A DNA stretch of 48,485 nt from a virus: the IMG/VR virus record IMGVR_UViG_3300028045_002377, positions 1 through 48,485 of that record. One strand, given 5' to 3'. Shown piece by piece: positions 31,101 to 40,200 of this stretch. The notes below the pieces were generated by a model, which saw only the letters and a program-made list of their open reading frames with translations, was not told the origin of the DNA and ran no database searches. The translations under genes were made by a program, and so were the position numbers. The stretch's first letter is position 1. Each line of letters begins with the position of its first letter.

Positions 31101-33563
31101 GCGAATTTGGGAGATATCCCCATAAAGCAAACCCCCGAAGGCCCAGTCGTTTCTCCGATGTCTACTGATCCGAGAAATCAAGAGGACGGACTATATCCGA
31201 CAGAAGACGAATCTACAGCAAGGGTGATATCTGACACTTACGAGACCCTATACAAGTCGATGAATACTATAGCTATCTCTGACATGACGATTGGAAATCC
31301 AAACAACATTACTAGTCGAGGGTTCTTAGACATGGTGCTCGCGTCGGAGAAAGGACGTCCTTTCTCAAAGATATCGGATGATATTTTGGGCGCAGGCAGC
31401 GGCCTAAGTTTTGGCAGAGGCCCTAATATTCCAAAAGATATTTCAGATTTGAAAGATACTCTGGTTTCTGGGACATTTGACGTGTTCCGAGCCAGCCCCT
31501 ACAAAGTAGAATCTCGATATACAAAAGACAATTATGAACTAGCTCTGCAATATGAAATCGGTGAAAACCTATTCTTCAATGGGAGCGAATACCGAGATGA
31601 GAAGGAGCTTGTTGTCAGGTACGAAAAAGATGATAACGTTGATGATTTTATTGACAGCTTCTCCTCTAAAAGTAAATCACCGTCAGATATTTTCGGCGAT
31701 TGGGTACTTGAGATCTGGAGCGATCATATCGGCGAGTCCCTCGATTCAGAAGTGAGAGCAAATGTCTTGACCGCACTAAAGAGTTACGCGGAAGACACTT
31801 TATATAAGAGCGTCATTCAGTCGATGATCAGGAAGATAACAAAAGAAATAAGAGACAACGACCGCGCATGGTCTCCGGCATCTGGGAAGATAGAAGATTC
31901 AGTTGGAACGCCGAAAATGGTGTTTCTGGATGAGGATACATACGGTGAGGAGTCTTTTTATATCGATTATGAACCTGGTACAGGGTTTTCAAATTGGGTG
32001 GAGATATATATGGAGACGGCACAGTCAGAGCTTCTTGGCGACAAACCCCCTTTGATCGACTTTGCAGATCTGGCACCAAAGACTCAGGAATATTATGACA
32101 ATATGCCCGATGACCCAAGAATTTCTCTCCCAAATCTTCCAAAAATAAAAGAATCTCCCTTTTGCAGGATAAATACTCGCCTTAACAATGCTGGACTCGC
32201 AGGATTGATGAGGTCAATAATTAGAGTTCATCTCTACGAGGCTCTGTTGAAGGGTACTGCAGCATTCCAAATATATGCAATGGACAACGATAATTACCGG
32301 GATGTGTACGTGTCTTATATCGTGGATAAAGTTTTAGAGGGCGTCCTAAACGAGAGCAGGAAGACTATGAAGTTTATACCTGGAACCTTGGGAAAGAAGG
32401 GATATTATTATATTTTCCTAGAACAAGTAGTCCAGAGTTATTCAAATTTGACAAACCTGGGCCTTGAAGACCTGGATATTACTACCGAAAAGTCCCTGGA
32501 GTCAATAAAGGAAAGTTTAAAGTTCTGGGATCCCTCTGGAAATAAAGATAAAAAGTTCAAAGAGTTCCTGGACAATAGTCTTCCAAATATCAAAGATATT
32601 ATATCAAAAATTGTCAAAGAGGAAATGGGAACAGTTCTTTCAAAGACTAAAAATATCTATAAACCAAGTGTGGAAAATATCGTCTCGGATATGCTGGAAA
32701 AAGAAGAGTGGATGTTTGGGTCAATAGAATCTGGACTTCCAATCTATGTTCCTTCGGATCTCGAAGATGACTATCTTGGTGATTTAGATTTTGTTTTTGA
32801 AACGGACGAAAAGAAGAATGAGAAAAAGAGCAAATATTTTTATCCATTTGTTTTAGAAAAATATATAAAACTAACCGATAAAGAGACTGGGCTGTCAACG
32901 ATAGCGAGCCCATCAAACATAAATCCTTTGGAGATTGATAAGTTTGATACAGCCATGGGCACGAGAATGTCGATGGTAATGCCAATAGATTTTTCTGAAA
33001 TATTCAATTGGTCGGATATTGCCCCACTAAACGAAGCCTTAGCCCTCAAATTTAACAAGGTAAAATCTTTTATAGTGTCGGGAAAAAAGCAAACGTATTA
33101 TGTTTTCCCACTCGTATTTGAAGAACGGCCGGCCGTATTCGATGATTTTTCGAATCAAGATTTATATAAAGAAATGGCAAGGAGTATGCTAGACAATGAT
33201 CAATTTAAGACTTTGTTTGAAAAATGCTTCCCAATTGCCGATATCTTGACTTACTTGACTATTTATGTAATAGAGAACTTTGTCGAATCTTTGACAGATA
33301 GAGATAATCTACTTCCATCAGCTTTTACTCTTTGGAACGGGGAGATTTTGGAGATGAGCAAAAAATATCTTAAGTCAACCACTCAACAATTTTATTATGG
33401 AAGGTCTTCTGAGTTTATCGATCAAATATCGTCAGAAATAAAGCCGAGCAAGAAGATTGGCTCTGGTATATCAGAGGGAATTATGAAAGCTTCAGTCAAT
33501 ACTTTGAAGTTAACAAGAAAGCAAAAGAGAAACTTGAGACAAAAGCCGGATGATGTAGAATAA
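28116..33563 (+). CDS. 1815-residue tail/baseplate structural protein
   Basis: This very large protein has a Lys-rich disordered start (KGKVKSKKPTAQKKKPN, about 60-80), long helical regions, and a low-complexity linker at about residues 640-725. The linker is rich in Ser and Arg and contains seven GGRGA-type repeats. After it come more helical and mixed segments, including YVPSDLEDDYLGDLDFVFETDE (about 1545-1566) and a C-terminal basic tail (KLTRKQKRNLRQK). No enzyme motif is visible. Its place between the hub and gp25 points to a baseplate or tail-tube-associated structural role. It resembles nothing I can name, and the size is exceptional. Confidence 0.7.
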   Translation: MALFDKNESLGAKIAGDKSDNKLIDIDDLDSENESIKDQISAAADKKDFMQRIERGEAVPKGKVKSKKPTAQKKKPNAAVPDWTKMGDKEIFFDERNNEYSVVIFANDESNDEILSTAMVQLGDMDGLSSKMEESDIEQYVSDKDIQVKDTYVPTKSNQSRKILCSIPLKKYQRIKKQIDKKTTTSQQPAEDNGYFVEISRQDYDKYFNGLGNILTKVGKDYEFAHRTGKYNVPNLRFLNEIKKLKIFKKQLSDFLDNNDISMKDKSLDKIGLLYKSDPKETYHNLNSVWFKDKTQSWEKAEKGFKSFSTKSPANDKTTLAFVKSLPDIYRKYSSDSPPPFNQFIEDYVYPPRSPKDTSSPSLGSDNNSSYNQVVPGNEVKGYLTSFGESFNESIPSEFDTGYTWDQKKKLDNILKDPSVLRRRTQDSLNRVVKSVDPIIDTIQDAVEMAENLDDLYSDVLNPLGISGISALLSEGILKKIKSLPLDKVMKQTVSSILAVIPDEQLYEIYSNTIGGDLLGGIEREIEGIFVDIAWPEINPNIPIPNIDDLQISSIVRPGLFNPLQLPKDICLGIPGIQKNQNFERIKKTFLHMVDKDLIRPEKFVDLLEKTGAVTDKDVVKKIFRFNIDLNPDISFSRSSRGSSGPSSPRSGRAASRNSSRSSGGRGAGGRGAGGRGAGGRGAAGRGAGGRGAGGRNAERDRKNSSSSSSSRRKMNSLDVKSHYSKNRTRNKSKLNDITLPYIPQIPIPSFGDFGKIAINLAEKKLEKISMKIIKILLKKVLSAIFSDSDKVKPDKIAGAPRDKVKNILKKNLTRPGSSNKEVNKSINKLLNSFSIWDPARKKPTDKDVGDFIDSISISLSNQQIIDLFSGASDNETLSQVRQAIDNLPNKNISDSLPSDSDIDNMFSSLGNLIDRNALQAQEDIETVLGAPRITVDLCSLPPQIEMANRLSSAALANKGLTPEEIADQLKKAEDLALDDLGDLIKALASPEDLIANLGDIPIKQTPEGPVVSPMSTDPRNQEDGLYPTEDESTARVISDTYETLYKSMNTIAISDMTIGNPNNITSRGFLDMVLASEKGRPFSKISDDILGAGSGLSFGRGPNIPKDISDLKDTLVSGTFDVFRASPYKVESRYTKDNYELALQYEIGENLFFNGSEYRDEKELVVRYEKDDNVDDFIDSFSSKSKSPSDIFGDWVLEIWSDHIGESLDSEVRANVLTALKSYAEDTLYKSVIQSMIRKITKEIRDNDRAWSPASGKIEDSVGTPKMVFLDEDTYGEESFYIDYEPGTGFSNWVEIYMETAQSELLGDKPPLIDFADLAPKTQEYYDNMPDDPRISLPNLPKIKESPFCRINTRLNNAGLAGLMRSIIRVHLYEALLKGTAAFQIYAMDNDNYRDVYVSYIVDKVLEGVLNESRKTMKFIPGTLGKKGYYYIFLEQVVQSYSNLTNLGLEDLDITTEKSLESIKESLKFWDPSGNKDKKFKEFLDNSLPNIKDIISKIVKEEMGTVLSKTKNIYKPSVENIVSDMLEKEEWMFGSIESGLPIYVPSDLEDDYLGDLDFVFETDEKKNEKKSKYFYPFVLEKYIKLTDKETGLSTIASPSNINPLEIDKFDTAMGTRMSMVMPIDFSEIFNWSDIAPLNEALALKFNKVKSFIVSGKKQTYYVFPLVFEERPAVFDDFSNQDLYKEMARSMLDNDQFKTLFEKCFPIADILTYLTIYVIENFVESLTDRDNLLPSAFTLWNGEILEMSKKYLKSTTQQFYYGRSSEFIDQISSEIKPSKKIGSGISEGIMKASVNTLKLTRKQKRNLRQKPDDVE
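30105..30209 (+). repeat. 15-bp tandem repeat, seven units (GGRGA)
   Basis: Seven units of GGCGGAAGAGGCGCA and close variants, in frame, encode GGRGA four times, then AGRGA, GGRGA and GGRNA (residues about 664-698 of the 1815-residue protein). The array is G/C-rich in an A/T-rich genome. Flanking residues are Ser/Arg-rich (SRNSSRSS, SSSSSSSRRK). The near-identity points to recent slippage. Confidence 0.92.
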
Positions 33564-33579
33564 GAGGAGGGCGAAGAAT

Positions 33580-33975
33580 ATGGCAGGAATATCACCAAAA
33601 CTACCACTCAGCGTTGATAAAAAAGATGGGGTTTATAGACTCACTAAAGAGACAACTGAGGCTATGACACAGAATTTAAAAATGCTATTACTTACGAATC
33701 CTGGCGAAAGAATGATGGACCCGTTTTTCGGAGTGGGGATTAGGAAGTTTTTGTTCGAACAAGGGACTTCTGTAGTGTATGGAAAATTGAGTTCAAAGAT
33801 ATATGAACAGGCAGCAAGATATCTCCCACAAATAAATATAAAAAATATACTTTTTAATGAATCGCCCCTTATGGGATCAAATGAGCTAGCCGATAATAAC
33901 ATTTTATCAGTATCTGTCGAATTTTCTATTAAGCCTGCAGCAAAAGTTCGAACATTAGTTATTCCAATAACGTAG
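33580..33975 (+). CDS. gp25: gp25-like baseplate wedge protein
   Basis: This 131-residue protein, with GGAGGGCGA upstream of ATG 33580, has TQNLKMLLLTNPGERMMDP and FGVGIRKFLFEQ, which match the GPW/gp25 family core. In T4, gp25 links the baseplate wedge to the sheath and starts sheath polymerisation; homologues occur in type VI secretion. The length fits gp25 (about 130). It lies directly before the gp6-like gene, the same pairing as in many T4-like phages. Confidence 0.92.
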   Translation: MAGISPKLPLSVDKKDGVYRLTKETTEAMTQNLKMLLLTNPGERMMDPFFGVGIRKFLFEQGTSVVYGKLSSKIYEQAARYLPQINIKNILFNESPLMGSNELADNNILSVSVEFSIKPAAKVRTLVIPIT

Positions 33976-34006
33976 AAGAAACTAATTAATATAGGAAAAA
34001 AAATAA

Positions 34007-35803
34007 ATGGCAAAAAAGAAAACACCAATAAATTATACTAGCAGAGATTTCGAGTCTATAAGAAGAGACTTGATTAACCATGCTAAAAGGAGTTACCCAT
34101 CTGTATATAGAGACTTTAATGAGGCAAGTTTTGGTTCACTGATGATCGATACAGTGGCTTATATTGGTGACATTATGTCCTTTTATTTAGACTACCAAGC
34201 TAACGAATCTTTTATGGATTCTGCTGTAGAATTTAAAAATGTTACTCGCCATGCTAGGCAATATGGATATAAAGATAATAGTAGCCCTTCATCTACTGGC
34301 ATCGCAGAGTTCTATCTGACGGTACCAGCAAACTCAACTGGCCTAGGCCCCGACTTGAGATACGCTCCTATCCTAAAAAGGGATAGTGAGTTCTCTTCTA
34401 ATGGCGGCGCCCCATATCTTTTGGTGGAGGACGTTAACTTTGAAAACCCGAATAATGAAATTATCGTAGCCAAGGTGAATACTTCAACTGGAATACCGGT
34501 ATCTTACGCAATAAGGGCAAAAGGCCGCGTCATTTCCGGAAGGATAGTAGAGGAAAACTTCCAAATAGGTGACTATAAGAAGTTCAGAAGATCTTTCCTG
34601 TCTATTCCCAAAGTTGCGGAAGTTCTATCTGTCTTTGATTCGGACGGGAATGAATATTACGAAGTAGAACACCTATCTCAGGATGTTATCTACAAGGACG
34701 TCACAAATAGAAAATCAGATAATGATATAGTACCATCTCTTATCCGCCCGTTTTCGGTTCCTAGACGATTTACTCTAGAGAGAGAGGGGAATAACAGCTA
34801 TCTGCAATTTGGATATGGCTCTCAGGACGAGGCTTCTTCTGAAGCCGATATCGCAGAGCCATCAAGCGTGGTGCTACAAATGAATGGTCGAGGTTATATA
34901 TCAGACTTTAATTTCGACCCATCTAGGCTGTTGCAGACGGATAAATTTGGTGTTGCTCCGGTGAATACCTCCTTGAACGTTAGATACCGAGTTAATAAAG
35001 CGAACAATGTAAACTCTCCGGTGGGAACTTTGGTTAATGTTGGGAAAACGAACTATTCTTACAGAAATGTCAGGCAACTGAACTCTGCGCTTGTCCAGCA
35101 AGTTGATGCGTCTCTGGAGGTGTATAATCCCACCCCCATCGTAGGCGACGTTTCTAATCCAACATCAGAAGAATTAAAGGTCAGAACTTTGAACGTCTTT
35201 GCAACGCAGAACAGGGCCGTAACAAAGACTGATTATGAAGCCATGGTCTATGCGATGCCAGCCAAGTTTGGTGCCATAAAAAGGTGTAAGATAACGAGGG
35301 ATCCGGATTCTTTCAAGAGAAACTTGAACTTATATGTGCTATCGGAGGATTCAAATGGAAGTCTAACTTTAGCAAACTCCACATTGAAGGATAATCTTAA
35401 AGTGTGGTTGAATAATATTAAAATGATAAATGACACTATTGATATTATAGACGGCAAAATAATAAATCTTGCTATTGGATTCAAAGTGATAGCAGATCCA
35501 GACAAGAATAAGTATGACGTCTTGACAGCCTGTGTCAACGCTCTGAAGAAGAAATTTAATCAACCACTTTTATTGGGCGAATCTTTTTATATCACGGATG
35601 TTTATAACACTCTGAATGATGTCGTTGGGGTGGTTGACACTCAAAGCGTTAAGATTTCGATAAAGAACGGCGCTCTATACTCGGATACTCGATTCAATCT
35701 AAACGATCAAAAATCTGCAGACGGAAGATATATAAAAGCCCCAGATAACGTTTCTTTCGAGATTAAGTTTGCCGATAAAGATATTAAAGGAACAGTCAAA
35801 TAA
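34007..35803 (+). CDS. gp6: gp6-like baseplate wedge protein (baseplate J family)
   Basis: This 598-residue protein begins with YTSRDFESIRRDLINHAKR and contains DFNEASFGSLMIDTVAYIGDIMSFYLD, the T4 gp6 / baseplate J N-terminal pattern. VRTLNVFATQNRAVTKTDYEAMVYAMPAKFG is the matching C-terminal motif. Gp6 forms the dimeric ring connecting the baseplate wedges and is the closest counterpart of P2 gpJ. The length is near T4 gp6 (660). The start is ATG 34007 with TAGGAAA upstream, and the stop overlaps the next ATG by one base. Confidence 0.92.
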   Translation: MAKKKTPINYTSRDFESIRRDLINHAKRSYPSVYRDFNEASFGSLMIDTVAYIGDIMSFYLDYQANESFMDSAVEFKNVTRHARQYGYKDNSSPSSTGIAEFYLTVPANSTGLGPDLRYAPILKRDSEFSSNGGAPYLLVEDVNFENPNNEIIVAKVNTSTGIPVSYAIRAKGRVISGRIVEENFQIGDYKKFRRSFLSIPKVAEVLSVFDSDGNEYYEVEHLSQDVIYKDVTNRKSDNDIVPSLIRPFSVPRRFTLEREGNNSYLQFGYGSQDEASSEADIAEPSSVVLQMNGRGYISDFNFDPSRLLQTDKFGVAPVNTSLNVRYRVNKANNVNSPVGTLVNVGKTNYSYRNVRQLNSALVQQVDASLEVYNPTPIVGDVSNPTSEELKVRTLNVFATQNRAVTKTDYEAMVYAMPAKFGAIKRCKITRDPDSFKRNLNLYVLSEDSNGSLTLANSTLKDNLKVWLNNIKMINDTIDIIDGKIINLAIGFKVIADPDKNKYDVLTACVNALKKKFNQPLLLGESFYITDVYNTLNDVVGVVDTQSVKISIKNGALYSDTRFNLNDQKSADGRYIKAPDNVSFEIKFADKDIKGTVK

Positions 35804-37293
35804 TGGGTATCAAAAGATATGTAGCAAACTCGGATAATACAATCACGAATGCTTATAAAACAAATTTGAGAACTCGCGGAACCGACGCCAATATGGGCGC
35901 ATCGGACGTCCTGGAAGTTTTCTCCATTTATGGTCAGGCCTCATCAGATTCTACAGAATTAACCAGGATCTTGATAAACTTTCCAATAAATAAGATTTCG
36001 ACAGACAGAGCGACCGGCGTAATTCCAGAGGCCGGAGAAATAAACTTCTATCTGAAAATGCATAACGCCAGACATTCTCAAACAGTCCCGCGCGACCTCA
36101 TCTTGAACGTTCAGGCAGTCTCTAGATCTTGGCAGGAAGGTACCGGCCTGGATATGGACGAGTACAAAGATACTGTCGAAGCCGGCGACATCGGATCAAC
36201 TTGGATGAGTGCCTCAAGTGCAGAGGCTTGGACCAGAGATGGCGGCGATTACCACGCGATCCCTGCATATCAGCAAACCATGGATAAAGGCACTGAAGAT
36301 TTAGAAATCAACATCACCACAATAGTTGAAGAATGGCTAGATGGAACAAAAGATAAGTACGGACTCGGAGTCCATATTACTTCTAGCCAGGAAGCTTATT
36401 ATTCTGGATCTGCAGGCGAGGACTCGACCGCCGGCGAGCTAAACAATTTAGGAGGATCTAGAACGAGCTATTATACGAAAAAATTCTTTGGCAGGGGGTC
36501 AGAGTTCTTTTTTAAGAGACCCACAATTGAGGCTAGATGGGATAGTTCTATCAAAGATGACAGGGGAAACTTTTATGCAAGCAGTTCTCTGTTACCTTCT
36601 GGCGAAAACACTAGATCTCTATTCTTATATAATGAATTTAACGGAAGACTTTTCGATCTTCCTGGGGTATCAACCGGCACGGCCAGTGTCAGACTATATA
36701 CAACCCCTGGGGGCACCGAACAGATTGGGAGTGATATCCTGGCCCCGAAAATTTCAAAGGGCATCTACGAAGCATCATTTGCTGTAGACACTACGGCTAG
36801 CGTACTATATGACCGTTGGTTCAATCCGACCTTTACCGAGTGTTATCACACGGGCGCCATAAACATAAAGCAGCACGCAGCTTCAACCTATAATCCATAT
36901 CCGTCCTATGTTACAAATCTCACAAACTTAAGGCCAATATATTATAATCACGAAACCCCAAGGTTTAGGTTTTATGTGAGAGAAAAAGATTGGTGCCCAA
37001 CTATTTATACAATAGCAAACAAAGCTAACGATACCCTAACTATTCAGAGTGCTTCTTATCAAATTCACAGAAATATAGACGACCTCATAATCATCCCTTT
37101 CGGAACTGGAAGTGAAAAAAGTACAGAAATGTCATTTGATGTGAGTGGAAATTATTTTGATGTGAGCATGGACCTCCTAGAGCCAGGATATTCATATTCG
37201 ATAAAAGTCGCTTATTATAGCGAACCGGTTCTAAGTTATGTTGAGCAGCCTTATGAATGGAAATTTAGAGTAGAAAATCTGGAAACACAATGA
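35803..37293 (+). CDS. DNRLRE-like virion structural protein
   Basis: This 496-residue protein has a beta-rich N-terminal region of about 200 residues. It begins KRYVANSDNTITNAYKTNLR and includes the pattern VLEVFSIYGQ, TRILINFPINKI and INITTIVEEWLDG, as in DNRLRE carbohydrate-associated domains. Further beta segments follow (residues about 230-496). It lies between gp6 and the giant LamG protein and shares ATGA with the latter. It may form part of a baseplate wedge or a fibre attachment. The DNRLRE match is by eye only. Confidence 0.65.
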   Translation: MGIKRYVANSDNTITNAYKTNLRTRGTDANMGASDVLEVFSIYGQASSDSTELTRILINFPINKISTDRATGVIPEAGEINFYLKMHNARHSQTVPRDLILNVQAVSRSWQEGTGLDMDEYKDTVEAGDIGSTWMSASSAEAWTRDGGDYHAIPAYQQTMDKGTEDLEINITTIVEEWLDGTKDKYGLGVHITSSQEAYYSGSAGEDSTAGELNNLGGSRTSYYTKKFFGRGSEFFFKRPTIEARWDSSIKDDRGNFYASSSLLPSGENTRSLFLYNEFNGRLFDLPGVSTGTASVRLYTTPGGTEQIGSDILAPKISKGIYEASFAVDTTASVLYDRWFNPTFTECYHTGAINIKQHAASTYNPYPSYVTNLTNLRPIYYNHETPRFRFYVREKDWCPTIYTIANKANDTLTIQSASYQIHRNIDDLIIIPFGTGSEKSTEMSFDVSGNYFDVSMDLLEPGYSYSIKVAYYSEPVLSYVEQPYEWKFRVENLETQ

Positions 37294-40200
37294 CAATAAG
37301 AGATCTTTTTGATAACGCTAATTCTTATAAAATCTTATCTAATGAAAATCTTGAAAATCTTGGAGAAAAAGTTGAATCTTCGGGAAATATGCAACAAAGA
37401 TTGGAAGAAAAAGACAGATTCATACCAGTAGTAAACTTCAGATACCCTGAAAATTTTGCTAGATACGGAAAGGCCGAAAGATACTATAAAGACTCCCTCA
37501 GTAGGGTCTATAACGACTATCCTTACGATGGGTCCCTGAAGGAGAAGGCCCAATTTAGAAATGAATCTTCTTATTTGGATCTCTATCTTCTGGATAATAA
37601 ATATCCAAGATCAACTGGTTACTCTACTTTTTCTCCGAACGGGTGGGGAACAGTAGACACGACTTTTCTGATCCCCCCTTCAGTGGTTGTTGCTAAGCCA
37701 AATACCCCAGAATACGTTCAAGTCGTTGGAGGCCCAAATGAGGCCCCTTCCGAATATATAAGTGGCTCTCTACAGGAGCGGTTTGAATATGCGAATATTT
37801 ATAATCCTTCAGCAAACCGAACATCAAACTTAAAATGTGATTTTGATGATGGTGTGACGATAGAATTTTGGATGCTTAAGCCAAGCGGTTCAATGATGAC
37901 TGGAAGCACGGATCTGGAAGTTCCGGTCATGTTATCTAACGGTGTAACTGGATCCGTTACTATCGGATTGTTTACTTCCGGCGCCGCAGACCCACTGGCA
38001 CAAAGAATTCTCTTCGGCGCCAATGATGACACTACTATTGTGGCCTATGGCGGAGGTGGGAGTGCGATACCTCTTAACAGTGATCAGATGTTTGACGGCC
38101 GCTGGCATCATTACGCCTTTTCTGTCCAAAATTCAGCCAGCTTTGTAAAGCAGAAGGTATATTTCGACGGCGCCTTCGTCGGTGAAAATATAACCGCAGC
38201 CACCTTGTCGGAAGTAACAGGCGCGCTCAAACTTAATGTCGGCGCCGCCCGCGAAGGCACCTTAACTGCCGGCATCAGATTTCCTTCTGATGGTTTCGCG
38301 AAACTCTCTGGCTCAATTGACGAATTCCGCTACTGGAAGACAGCCAGGACCTCGGAACAAATCGGAAAATATTGGTTTACACAATATGGCGGCGGCACAA
38401 ATATCGATGACTCAAATACAGATCTGGGTGTTTATCTAAAATTTAATGAAGGGGTCACCGGTGATAACTCGATAGATTCCACCGCTTTGGATTATTCAGG
38501 TAGAATCTCTAACGGGGATTGGGTAGGTTATACTCCCGAAGCTCGTTCGACAGGGTCCGCCATCGACGAGCACCTTGGGGAGATAAGTGAGTTTAAAGAT
38601 CCGATAATATATTCGACACACCCCAAGGTTGTAAGACTCGAAACGGCTTTAATAGCGTCGGGATCTGCATACGATTTGAATAATAATACCTCAATATACA
38701 ACTCGGTCCCATCATGGATTATAGAAGAAGATGAAATAGGTTCAGAAAATGTATTAAAGCTTACTCAAATAATGGCTAGCTATTTTGATAGCCTGCATTT
38801 ACAGATGGAGGCGCTGCCACACTTAAGAGAAAAAACCTATAATGATCCCAACGTAATAAAGCCAAAAACTTTCAGCAGCAGATTATTGGAATCTCAGGGC
38901 TTCGTCGCACCAGAGATATTCGCGTCAGCCGATGTCTTAGCTCAAATAATGAATCGCGACGATGATAGAAAATATGATTTAGATTTAACAGATATTAAGA
39001 ATACGATATATCAGAATGTTTATAACAATTTAATCAATATTTATAAATCCAAGGGAACTGAAAAGGGTTTTAGGAATATTGTTCGCTGCTACGGCGTAGA
39101 CGATGAACTAATAAGATTAAATGTTTATGGGAATAACGTCAGCTATGATCTAAAAGATAATTATAGGACGACTACTATAAAAAAGAGGTATGCAGATTTC
39201 AACCATCCTGATCGATTCGCAGCTACGGTATATCAGCAGACAGTAAGTTCAAATCCCAATACCACTTCTTTTATCACCGCGTCTTCCGAGAGTGAATATG
39301 TTCCATTTACGATAGAAGCCGAAGTGATCTTTCCGAAAAAACTCGGAAAAGACAATCCGCTTTATTTTGATACTCCATTTTTGTCATCTTCTCTTTTCGG
39401 CTTCCATGGGGTACTCGACGCCTCTGATCTCTCATGGCCTCCTTTGGTCGACGATAGAAACATACAAATATATGCCATTCGAGAAGAATTGGAATCTAAA
39501 AATGTATATTTCCAGCTAAGAAATAGAGATGCATCGATCAATGTTACGACTGATATTTTCGAGGACGTGTATGATAATCAGAAATGGAACTTCGCTTTAA
39601 GATATAAGTTTCCAGTCACTGGAGTAGACTTAGTTAGTGGGTCTAGCGCTTCTTCTCCCATTATAGAATTTTACGGTGTCAACTCTGAAGTCGGTGTAGT
39701 AAACTACGAATTCCTCCTGACTGCGTCGGTTACTAGCTCATTCGGGACAAGTCCCAGGAGATTGTATCTCGGAGGGCGCCGCCAAGATTTCACTGGCTCA
39801 ACAATTGACCCTGCCGACACTAAGATATCATCATTGAGGTACTGGACTAGCTATTTGGATGACGACGTCATTAAAACTCACGCTAGAGATCCTTCAAATT
39901 ACGGAACCAAATCCCCATACGAGAGTACATATCTATATATCACGTCTTTAGACGGTATCAGAGTACCACAAGCAGAAACTCTCGCCCTAAACTGGGATTT
40001 CTCAACGGTAACTTCCTCTGACGCTGGAATTTCTGGAATACCTACCATCTCAGACGCTGGGTATACTGTACAAGATTTCTCTTCTGGCTCTTTGAGTCTT
40101 TCTGATCGCTATGGCTGGCTCGGAAGCATAGTAAAGATGCAACATACTGGTCGAGGAGACTTTTTCCTCCCAGATGACAAAAAAGTAATAGATGTAAAAT